DNA from: CAZDRB01 sp964507925
GTDB lineage: Bacteria > Patescibacteriota > Microgenomatia > UBA1400 > UBA12108
Assembly: GCA_964507925.1 (NCBI GenBank)
Contig: CAZDRB010000040.1
Span: forward strand, 1-6,113
Length of the DNA stretch: 6,113 nucleotides
Direction of reading: 5' to 3'
The notes beneath the pieces are model-generated. The model was not told the origin of the DNA. It saw nothing but the letters and a program-made list of their open reading frames with translations, and did not search any database. Below are positions 1 through 4,721 of this stretch, one piece after another (positions within the stretch are counted from its first letter, which is position 1; each line of letters opens with the position of its first letter). Position numbers and translations under genes: made by a program.

Positions 1-1459
1 TCAACCTACTTGTAACCTCCTTGAGAATCCCCTGCCCTACCTGGAGCTCGTAGGCGTTGAGGCGACCCGCGAGGTCGGAAGAGAAGTATTTTTGGAGACT
101 CGAAACAGATTGCCGTGTAAAGTCATTGATGTTTTGATTGTCGATTGTGATTGCGAGGACTTCTTTTTTGAGCTTGGCTCCCTGACAGCTCGCGCAGAGT
201 TCTTCTCTCATGTATTGATGGATATCGAGCCTAGACCACTCACTCTGAGTCTCGAAGTACTTGGACTCAAGGCGAGGGATGATGCCGTCCCAGGCTTCTT
301 TGATTGTGGTCTTTTGGCCTTTCATGTTCGTTCCCTGCACCTGGTATTCTTTGCCAGTGCCGTAGAGAAGGATATCGAGATCTCGTTTGGAGAGCTGACC
401 TAGAGGGAGCGTCAAGCTAACTCCCTCGATCTCGGCAACGGTTTTGATGAGCCTGGTGTACCAAGTTTCGTAGACTAGGATACGGTTGAGGGGTAAAATG
501 CCCCCTTCGTTATATGACAAGCGAGGATTGATGATCCGCTCGGGATCGATTTTTTGAATAGTGCCAAGACCCTTGCAGGTTTCGCAGGCACCGAGCGGCG
601 AGTTGAACGAAAACATGCGGGGTTCGATCTCGGGGAGTGAGTGGCCACAGATTGGGCAGGCATAGTTTTCGGAGTAGAGAATTTCGGTATGCTCAGACTT
701 GAGAATTATGAGGCCTGAGGAGAGCTTGGTTGCTTGTTCGACGGCGGTTGTGATCCTCGACTTGAGGTTGCCGAGGTTCACAGCGTCCTTGAGATCACGT
801 CCGGTTACGCTAATTTTGTCGATGACTGCTGAGATTGTGTGCGGATTGGCCTTGAGGAGATTAATTTCGTCGTTTAGATTGTAGGCTTGACCGTCAATCA
901 GTGTTTCGTAAAAACCTTTTGAACGGAGGTTGTCGAATAGTTCCTTGAACTCACCTTTTTTGTTTTTGACTACAGGCGAGATGAGGGAGAAAATCTGAGG
1001 AATAGCTTTTTCTGCAATCGCGATTGTCTGAATCTCCTCCATGACGAGGGTTACGATCTCGTCGAGCGAGAGTTTTTTGATTTCGGTGCCGTCGTTTGGA
1101 CATTTGGGATGACCAATTCTCGCAAACAGTAGTCTCAGATAGTCGTAGATCTCGGTCGTGGTACCAACAGTTGAACGAGGGTTGTGGGAGACGGTCTTTT
1201 GATCAATTGAGATACTGGGTGAGAGGCCGTCGATGCGGTCGACATCTGGCTTGTCCATAAGTCCCAAGAACTGCCGGGCATAGGAAGATAATGACTCGAC
1301 GTAGCGACGCTGTCCCTCGGCATAGATGGTGTCGAATGCGAGCGAGGACTTGCCGCTCCCTGAGACGCCGGTCATAACCACAAATTTGTATTTTGGTATA
1401 TCGAGATCGATGTTTTTGAGGTTGTGCTGACGTGCACCGCGAATTTTTATATGGTTCAT
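1..1459 (-). CDS. uvrA: UvrABC excinuclease subunit A, N-terminal half (cut by window edge)
   Basis: This is the damage-sensing ABC ATPase of nucleotide excision repair, which acts in the cytoplasm with UvrB on DNA lesions. The frame is open from ATG at 1459-1457 to the window edge (486 codons), while the family is usually about 940 aa, so the second half lies outside the window; this is not a gene truncation. Visible landmarks: Walker A GVSGSGKS at residues 31-38; the UvrA-typical stretch QRRYVESLSSYARQF at 50-64; a region of about 115-255 that corresponds to the UvrB-binding domain; and a first zinc finger with C268, C271, C292 and C295 (CX2C-X20-CX2C) flanking a conserved EPRMFSFN segment. 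The last residues in view match the helix that precedes the ABC-I signature. It starts 9 nt after the uvrB stop and has no Shine-Dalgarno, so it is probably co-transcribed and perhaps translationally coupled with uvrB. Identity is secure. Confidence 0.97.
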   Translation of the reverse strand, partial: MNHIKIRGARQHNLKNIDLDIPKYKFVVMTGVSGSGKSSLAFDTIYAEGQRRYVESLSSYARQFLGLMDKPDVDRIDGLSPSISIDQKTVSHNPRSTVGTTTEIYDYLRLLFARIGHPKCPNDGTEIKKLSLDEIVTLVMEEIQTIAIAEKAIPQIFSLISPVVKNKKGEFKELFDNLRSKGFYETLIDGQAYNLNDEINLLKANPHTISAVIDKISVTGRDLKDAVNLGNLKSRITTAVEQATKLSSGLIILKSEHTEILYSENYACPICGHSLPEIEPRMFSFNSPLGACETCKGLGTIQKIDPERIINPRLSYNEGGILPLNRILVYETWYTRLIKTVAEIEGVSLTLPLGQLSKRDLDILLYGTGKEYQVQGTNMKGQKTTIKEAWDGIIPRLESKYFETQSEWSRLDIHQYMREELCASCQGAKLKKEVLAITIDNQNINDFTRQSVSSLQKYFSSDLAGRLNAYELQVGQGILKEVTSRL

Positions 1460-1474
1460 AGTTTATGGTTAATG
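1451..1474. repeat. Two ATGGTT micro-repeats at the uvrB stop / uvrA start junction
   Basis: ATGGTT occurs at 1451-1456 (second and third codons of uvrA plus the last two bases of its ATG) and again at 1465-1470, running into the uvrB stop codon as ATGGTTAATG. The same ATGGTTAATG string occurs inside the uvrB heptanucleotide tract (2786-2795), and GATGGTTA recurs at 1630-1637 in the uvrB linker before the UVR domain. The repeats therefore supply the stop codon and the start region at this gene junction. Short matches like this could arise by chance; the clustering in one operon is what makes it notable. Confidence 0.45.
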
Positions 1475-3493
1475 ACTAATAGTCTTGAGCTCGCGGAGCT
1501 TGTTGCGCACTTCGATTGCGGCCTCGAACTGCATGGTACTCGCAAGTTTTTTCATTTCCCGCTCGAGTTTTTTAATCCACTTGGCGCGGTCAACTGGGGT
1601 GAGGGCATCTTGGTTGATAGCTAACAGCTGATGGTTAGTAGTTTCTTTGTCGAGACTATTCCACACGGAAATATCTTCTTTTTCATCGACGATTTTTTCG
1701 CGCACTGGTTTGATAATAGTTTGTGGGGTGATGCCATGATTTTTGTTGAACTTTATTTGGTGCTCACGACGCCTTTTAATTTCTTCGATTGCTTCTTTCA
1801 TCGAGCCGGTGATCTTTTCGGCGTAGAGGATGACTTGTCCCTTGATGTTTCTTGCAGCTCGACCCATGGTTTGAATAAGTGAGACGCGCGAGCGGAGGAA
1901 TCCCTCTTGGTCGGCGTCGAGGATTGCAACGAGCGTAACCTCTGGTAGATCGAGCCCTTCTCTAAGGAGATTGACTCCGATCAGGACGTCAAAGTCATTT
2001 TTTCTGAGCTTTTCGAGAATATCGGTGCGTTCGAGAGTCTTGACGTCGGAGTGGAGGTAGTTGGCTCTGACACCCTGCTCAAGGAGGTAGCTTGAGAGAT
2101 CTTCGGCAGTTTTTTTGGTCAATGTAGTCACTAGCACGCGTTCGGACTTTTCGGCTCTAATCTTGATCTCTTTGATGACATCCTCGATCTGGTTATTAGA
2201 TGATCTAATCTCGATCTCGGGATCGATAATTCCAGTTGGGCGAACGAGTTGTTCGACTACTTTCCCTCCAGACTCATTTATTTCCCAGTCGTTTGGTGTC
2301 GCTGAGACATGGATAAACTGTGGAACCAGGTCATAAAACTCGTCAAACTTGAGAGGCCTGTTGTCGATTGCTGCCTGGAGGCGGAAGCCGTAGTCAATCA
2401 AGGTTTTTTTCCTGGCCTGATCGCCGTGGTACATCCCGCGAATTTGGGGGATCGTCATGTGAGACTCGTCGATGATTGTGAGCCAGTCTGAGCCGTAAGC
2501 GTGGTTAAAGTAATCAGGGAGACAGAACGGACGCTCACCTGGAGCGCGCCCGTCAAAGTAGCGACTATAGTTTTCGATGCCATTGACGTAGCCGAGTTCT
2601 TTGATCGTTTCAAGATCATAGTTTGTTCTCTGAAGTAGCCTTTGGGCCTCTACTTGCTTGCCCTGAGCGATGAATGCCTTGTGTTCTTTGGCCAGGTCGG
2701 CGCGCATAGCAGACTCGACTTTGGCGAAGCGCTCGGGGTCGAGGAGATAGTGCTTGGCGGGGTAGATAACGATGGTTGATGGTTGATGGTTAATGGTTGA
2801 TGGTTTGCCGGAGATAGGATCAAACTCAGCAATGGAGGTTACAGAATCGTGGTCAAACTCGACGCGGAAGCTCGTGTCCTGGTAGGCGGGGTAGATGTCG
2901 AGCGCTTGGCCGCGGAGCCTAAAGGTACCGCGGGTAAACTCGTATTCTGAGCGCGCGTACTGCATGGCAATGAGTTTTTCGCCGAGTTCGCTCCAGCCCG
3001 TTTTGAGACCAAGGTAGATCGGGAGCTCGAACTTGCCGTATTCCCGGGGATCGCCGATGTTGTAGATACAGGAGACTGAGGCGACGACGATCACGTCTTT
3101 CCGCGTCATAATGTTGGTTGTTGCCTGCAGACGGAGTTTGTCGATCCTATCGTTAATGTCCGCCTCCTTTTCGATGTAGATGTCGGAGCTTGGAACATAG
3201 GCCTCTGGCTGATAAAAGTCGTAGTAGGAGACAAAGTAGGAGACGGCATTGTCGGGGAAGAAGTCACGCATTTCTTGATAGAGCTGTCCGGCCAATGTCT
3301 TGTTGTGACTGATGATGAGCGTGGGCTTGTTAAGGTCCGCGATTACGCTCGCCATGGTGTAGGTTTTGCCGCTACCCGTGACGCCGAGCAATACTTGATT
3401 TTTGGCACCCTCTACTATGCCCTTCTTGAGGGAAGCGATGGCCTCAGGCTGGTCGCCAGCGGGCTTGTAGGAGCTCTTTAGTGCAAAATTCAT
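1469..3493 (-). CDS. uvrB: UvrABC excinuclease subunit B
   Basis: UvrB is the helicase-like core of nucleotide excision repair. It is loaded by UvrA, inserts a beta-hairpin between the DNA strands to verify damage, then recruits UvrC. The protein is 674 aa, full length for the family. Motifs in order: Walker A GVTGSGKT 37-44; YYDFYQPEAYVP 90-101 at the start of the beta-hairpin; SCIYNIGDP 141-149; the conserved ENYSRYFDGRAPGE 307-320; Walker B DESH 342-345; SATP 397-400; motif V GVNLLREGLDLPEV 506-519; motif VI QTMGRAARN 541-549; and a C-terminal UVR domain at about 635-671 for UvrA/UvrC contact. Two linker segments are encoded by AACCATC-type repeats: residues 231-241 (PSTINHQPSTI) and NHQ at 620-622. 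No Shine-Dalgarno precedes the ATG, and a TGC-TATACT extended -10 lies only 8 nt upstream, suggesting a nearly leaderless mRNA. No LexA-like operator is visible. uvrA follows after 9 nt. Confidence 0.99.
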   Translation of the reverse strand: MNFALKSSYKPAGDQPEAIASLKKGIVEGAKNQVLLGVTGSGKTYTMASVIADLNKPTLIISHNKTLAGQLYQEMRDFFPDNAVSYFVSYYDFYQPEAYVPSSDIYIEKEADINDRIDKLRLQATTNIMTRKDVIVVASVSCIYNIGDPREYGKFELPIYLGLKTGWSELGEKLIAMQYARSEYEFTRGTFRLRGQALDIYPAYQDTSFRVEFDHDSVTSIAEFDPISGKPSTINHQPSTIVIYPAKHYLLDPERFAKVESAMRADLAKEHKAFIAQGKQVEAQRLLQRTNYDLETIKELGYVNGIENYSRYFDGRAPGERPFCLPDYFNHAYGSDWLTIIDESHMTIPQIRGMYHGDQARKKTLIDYGFRLQAAIDNRPLKFDEFYDLVPQFIHVSATPNDWEINESGGKVVEQLVRPTGIIDPEIEIRSSNNQIEDVIKEIKIRAEKSERVLVTTLTKKTAEDLSSYLLEQGVRANYLHSDVKTLERTDILEKLRKNDFDVLIGVNLLREGLDLPEVTLVAILDADQEGFLRSRVSLIQTMGRAARNIKGQVILYAEKITGSMKEAIEEIKRRREHQIKFNKNHGITPQTIIKPVREKIVDEKEDISVWNSLDKETTNHQLLAINQDALTPVDRAKWIKKLEREMKKLASTMQFEAAIEVRNKLRELKTISH
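2771..2805. repeat. Heptanucleotide tandem repeat, five units, inside uvrB
   Basis: There are five consecutive 7-nt units on the plus strand: GATGGTT three times, AATGGTT once, then GATGGTT. On the uvrB strand the unit is AACCATC. Because 7 is not a multiple of 3, the translated period is 21 nt or seven residues (PSTINHQ then PSTI, residues 231-241). The tract lies in a linker between conserved UvrB segments (after FDPISGK, before the VIYPAKHYL strand), where other UvrBs vary. Compared by eye with the E. coli protein, this linker is about three residues longer. Gain or loss of one unit would shift the reading frame; only steps of three units keep it. Confidence 0.9.
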
Positions 3494-3501
3494 GACCTAT
3501 T

Positions 3502-3529
3502 AGTATAGCACGGTTTCGGGTTTTGTTCA
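3502..3529 (-). promoter_or_regulatory. Probable promoter for uvrBA (extended -10)
   Basis: On the minus strand TATACT lies at 3507-3502 and is preceded directly by TGC (3510-3508), an extended -10 signature. A TGAACA at 3529-3524 is a four-of-six match to TTGACA at 16 bp spacing. Only 8 nt separate the -10 hexamer from the uvrB ATG, so the predicted start of transcription falls at or within a few bases of the start codon, giving a leaderless or near-leaderless mRNA. Inferred from sequence only. Confidence 0.55.
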
Positions 3530-3549
3530 TAGAGGGATGCTGGTATAAT
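3523..3549 (+). promoter_or_regulatory. Probable distal promoter of tRNA-His (consensus TATAAT, extended)
   Basis: TATAAT at 3544-3549 is a perfect -10 hexamer and is preceded by TGG (3541-3543), giving an extended -10. A weak -35, TTGTTC, lies at 3523-3528 with 15 bp spacing and overlaps the -35 of the divergent uvrB promoter. Transcription would begin near 3556 and run about 150 nt before the tRNA. A closer, weaker alternative is TTGTAT (3665-3670) with TTTAAT (3689-3694) at 18 bp spacing, which would leave only a few bases of leader. Confidence 0.55.
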
Positions 3550-3595
3550 TAGTTGACTTGGTGGATGAGGTATGCGCATCGTGCATAGCTTCTGT

Positions 3596-3622
3596 ATTAC
3601 CACTAACGTGGTGGCTGTAAGA
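3596..3622 (+). repeat. Partial upstream duplicate of the tRNA-His 5' end and its preceding hairpin
   Basis: The stretch here (TATTACCAC, a 4-nt loop, GTGGTGGCTGTAA) resembles 3691-3718 (TAATACCATA, GCAA loop, TATGGTGGCTGTAA). Both consist of a small hairpin whose right arm ends in GGT, followed by the same GGCTGTAA. The shared GGTGGCTGTAA equals the first 11 nt of the tRNA including G-1. After this the upstream copy diverges completely and cannot fold as a tRNA, so it is either a remnant of a duplication or a deliberate structural mimic. Confidence 0.6.
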
Positions 3623-3661
3623 TTGTTGTAGCTTTGCTACAAATCTGGGCAATCTTGCAGC
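3614..3661 (+). other. Strong hairpin in the tRNA-His leader
   Basis: GCTGTAAGATTG (3614-3625) pairs with CAATCTTGCAGC (3650-3661) over 12 bp with one G-U. Nested directly inside is a perfect 7-bp hairpin, TTGTAGC-TTT-GCTACAA (3626-3642), leaving a one-sided ATCTGGG (3643-3649). The result is a near-continuous 19-bp rod with one 7-nt bulge. No T-run follows, so it is not a classical intrinsic terminator in either direction. It uses the duplicated tRNA 5' bases (GGCTGTAA) as part of its left arm. Whether it acts as RNA or is a DNA repeat cannot be decided here. Confidence 0.65.
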
Positions 3662-3665
3662 AAGT

Positions 3666-3686
3666 TGTATATGCTCCGCATATGCA
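3666..3686 (+). other. Second leader hairpin
   Basis: TGTATATGC-TCC-GCATATGCA forms a 9-bp stem (one G-U) with a 3-nt loop, just 4 nt after the larger rod at 3614-3661. A smaller stem, TATGC (3571-3575) with GCATA (3583-3587), lies further upstream. Together with the 3598-3613 and 3694-3711 hairpins, this makes five stem-loops in about 140 nt with little unpaired sequence between the last four. Confidence 0.55.
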
Positions 3687-3693
3687 TGTTTAA

Positions 3694-3711
3694 TACCATA
3701 GCAATATGGTG
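3694..3711 (+). other. GCAA-capped hairpin overlapping the tRNA-His 5' end
   Basis: ACCATA (3695-3700), the GNRA-type tetraloop GCAA (3701-3704) and TATGGT (3705-3710) form a 6-bp stem, extendable by a T-G pair at 3694/3711. Its right arm contains G-1, G1 and U2 of the tRNA, so this fold is mutually exclusive with the mature acceptor stem. It could position or delay RNase P cleavage between 3707 and 3708. Confidence 0.5.
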
Positions 3712-3782
3712 GCTGTAACTCAGTTGGTTAGAGTGCCTCCCTGTGAAGGAGGATGTCGGCGGTTCGAGTCCGCTCAGCCACC
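3708..3782 (+). tRNA. tRNA-His (anticodon GTG)
   Basis: The full cloverleaf can be drawn. It has an 8-bp acceptor with the histidine-specific G-1 (3708) opposite C73 (3782), which is the identity element for HisRS. The D arm carries GG at 3726-3727. The anticodon stem CCTCC/GGAGG encloses the loop CTGTGAA with anticodon GTG at 3743-3745. The T arm has loop TTCGAGT (3763-3769) and stem GGCGG/CCGCT, ending in a G-U pair. The first D-stem pair is A-U rather than the common G-C. The CCA tail is not encoded (CAT follows C73), so it must be added by CCA transferase. The gene is on the opposite strand to all protein genes here and meets the neighbouring gene tail to tail with 2 nt between them. Confidence 0.98.
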
Positions 3783-3784
3783 CA

Positions 3785-3803
3785 TTATTTTTGAGGTTTT
3801 TTC
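3785..3803 (+). terminator. T-tracts after tRNA-His, possible 3' end signal
   Basis: Runs of five T (3788-3792) and six T (3797-3802) follow the tRNA almost directly. No separate hairpin precedes them; the folded tRNA itself would be the only structure. They overlap the 3' end of the convergent 69-aa gene. Weak call. Confidence 0.3.
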
Positions 3804-3994
3804 TGCCAATGCCTCTGATGAGAATTCCCTCTTCTTTGGTCGTTCCTCTGAGATCTCTCTTTATGTCCGCCTTTGTCATGGGAAGGAAGATTAGGATAAC
3901 CTGAAGATCCTGGTATATGAGGAAGATCTCTTGGGTCAAATTGCTCTCTAACAGACGGTGGAATATTTGTAGTTGGGAGTTTGTCTTTACTCAT
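3785..3994 (-). CDS. Small basic, probably disordered protein (69 aa), unknown function
   Basis: I do not recognise this protein. The first 40 or so residues are rich in proline, glycine and serine with acidic spots; the remainder is dominated by K, R, H, Q and N (for example HKERSQRNDQRRGN near 49-62) and ends KKPQK. There is no hydrophobic segment and no cysteine. The composition suggests an unstructured chain with a nucleic-acid- or surface-binding tail, which is inference. It is the last and most loosely attached member of the minus-strand gene run (34 nt after the 82-aa gene). AGGT lies 14 nt before the ATG, too far for a good ribosome site, and an AT-rich 16-bp palindrome covers the start. 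Its stop codon is 2 nt from the tRNA 3' end. The open frame could in part be a by-product of composition, but position and strand favour a real gene. Confidence 0.55.
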   Translation of the reverse strand: MSKDKLPTTNIPPSVREQFDPRDLPHIPGSSGYPNLPSHDKGGHKERSQRNDQRRGNSHQRHWQKKPQK

Positions 3995-4009
3995 AATAAT
4001 TGATTATTA
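3994..4009. promoter_or_regulatory. AT-rich 16-bp palindrome at the start of the 69-aa gene
   Basis: TAATAAT-TG-ATTATTA is a perfect 7-bp inverted repeat with a 2-nt centre whose left edge is inside the ATG. It lies in the only sizeable gap (34 nt) within this gene run, next to -10-like strings on the minus strand (TACTAT, TAATAAT). It may be an operator or start-site hairpin, but A/T-only palindromes also arise easily by chance. Confidence 0.3.
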
Positions 4010-4028
4010 CCTATAGTAAATAAATAGT

Positions 4029-4277
4029 CTAGTCCTTGAGAAGTCCGATGATTTGCCATGAGTCTTTACCTTCTACGAGAACATATTCTATGGGTGAGTT
4101 TTTCCAGATTAGCGAGGTATTGAGCTCTTCAACAATTGAGTGAGGATTTTCCTTTCCTCCCTGATTAAACTCGACCATTCTCTGTATTGCTGATTCAAAA
4201 TCTTTGCGAATTCTACGTTTGTACATCATTTCGGCTAGACGAATCGTTCTCTCTGAACCTGTTTCTCTCTGGCTCAT
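4029..4277 (-). CDS. Small hypothetical protein (82 aa)
   Basis: I do not recognise this family. The first half is charged and probably helical (ERTIRLAEMMYKRRIRKDFESA, residues 9-30 in two helical turns groups, then IQRMVEF). After a G/N/P break at about 39-45, the second half alternates hydrophobic and polar residues as in beta strands (IEYVLVEG, then WQIIGLLK). That suggests a small alpha/beta soluble protein; there is no signal peptide or membrane segment. Its ATG overlaps the TGA of the preceding 107-aa gene (ATGA), and only weak purine-rich sequence precedes it, so translational coupling is likely. It belongs to the AT-richer block of four unrecognised genes after the lytic transglycosylase. 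Confidence 0.75.
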   Translation of the reverse strand: MSQRETGSERTIRLAEMMYKRRIRKDFESAIQRMVEFNQGGKENPHSIVEELNTSLIWKNSPIEYVLVEGKDSWQIIGLLKD

Positions 4278-4597
4278 TTTTTGTTTTCTGGTTCTCTAAA
4301 GCGAGTATTATTCCAAAAAATTGTCAATCTTTGTGGATGTATTCCAGACAGAGATCTATTACTAAAACCCTCTCTAGGTGGAGCTAGAACCAGATAGGTG
4401 TGATTATTTAACTTTCCAAATCTGGGGAACTTGGCGAGAACTAGAACGTCTTGAGGGGGCTCGTTTGGCCATTTCATGGTAGCACGCTGTGGAATTTGAT
4501 ATTCCTTAAAACTAGCTCCGTATTCCGTTCTGGGGATATTCAATTCATCGCTCCAATAGATATTAGAGCCGTATGGTGTAACTTCGTGTGGAGCCAT
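4274..4597 (-). CDS. Small hypothetical protein (107 aa)
   Basis: I do not recognise this protein. It has no cysteine, no signal peptide and no membrane segment. The centre holds a strand-like VLVLAKFPRFG and THE-like segment HTYLVLAPP separated by a KLNN turn, suggesting a small beta-rich soluble domain; the ends are polar, finishing ENKK. Aromatic and proline residues are frequent (YW, PRTEY, WPNEPP). It starts 1 nt after the stop of the 40-aa gene and overlaps the 82-aa gene by 4 nt, so it sits between two tightly coupled partners. GGAG lies 13 nt before the ATG, somewhat far. TGA is its stop, which supports the standard code. Confidence 0.75.
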   Translation of the reverse strand: MAPHEVTPYGSNIYWSDELNIPRTEYGASFKEYQIPQRATMKWPNEPPQDVLVLAKFPRFGKLNNHTYLVLAPPREGFSNRSLSGIHPQRLTIFWNNTRFREPENKK

Positions 4598-4598
4598 G

Positions 4599-4721
4599 CT
4601 ATTTTTTTAACTCCATCATAATTTTGGCAAGGACAAAGTACGAGGCTTGAGCTGGAGAAGCTTCGATAAGTCTGACAATTTCTGGATTTTCTTTTTTAGC
4701 CTGTTGCGAATCTTTGGTCAT
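4599..4721 (-). CDS. Microprotein of 40 aa, translationally coupled
   Basis: The frame runs from ATG at 4721-4719 to TAG at 4601-4599. The product begins MTKDSQQAKKENPE and continues with IVRLIEASPAQASYFVLAK and a KK-ended helix; it is likely one or two amphipathic helices with a basic terminus. I know no family for it. Evidence that it is real: its ATG overlaps the TGA of the transglycosylase gene (ATGA), the next gene starts 1 nt after its stop, and it has the strongest Shine-Dalgarno in the window (GGAGGT at 4736-4731, 9 nt spacer). It fills exactly the gap between its neighbours, which would otherwise be a 120-nt hole in a compact operon. A role as adaptor or regulator of the neighbouring proteins is only a guess. 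Confidence 0.8.
   Translation of the reverse strand: MTKDSQQAKKENPEIVRLIEASPAQASYFVLAKIMMELKK

Noticed and set aside
92..403. 103-codon plus-strand frame and the other plus-strand frames over 1-3481 and 4778-6027
   Set aside because: All lie opposite uvrA, uvrB, the transglycosylase or the cyclophilin, which have clear family motifs; the plus-strand frames show no recognisable protein.
3494..3545. Possible LexA/SOS operator upstream of uvrB
   Set aside because: Neither the E. coli CTGT-N8-ACAG pattern nor the Gram-positive GAAC-N4-GTTC pattern is present.
3565..3588. Tiny frame after the tRNA promoter encoding MRYAHRA, which could be a histidine leader peptide
   Set aside because: It has only one His codon and only a weak GGTGG before it. 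Attenuation leaders for histidine carry runs of His codons.
3571..3711. Hairpin series considered as a CRISPR array or a set of terminators
   Set aside because: The hairpins have different sequences and irregular spacing with no constant repeat and spacer, and none is followed by a T-run.
3758..3784. tRNA-His 3' end as an integration (att) site for the AT-rich small-gene block
   Set aside because: No second copy of the tRNA 3' segment and no integrase gene are seen in the window. The block may be bounded by chance.
3637..3939. 100-codon minus-strand frame across the tRNA, with a sequence like GLEPPTSSFTGRHSNQLSY
   Set aside because: This is the familiar translation of the antisense strand of a tRNA gene. 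The frame crosses the whole tRNA-His and conflicts with the better-placed 69-aa gene.
4274..4720. Possible alternative genetic code (TGA as glycine, as in some CPR groups)
   Set aside because: TGA ends both the transglycosylase and the 107-aa gene in ATGA overlaps, and no in-frame TGA interrupts conserved genes.
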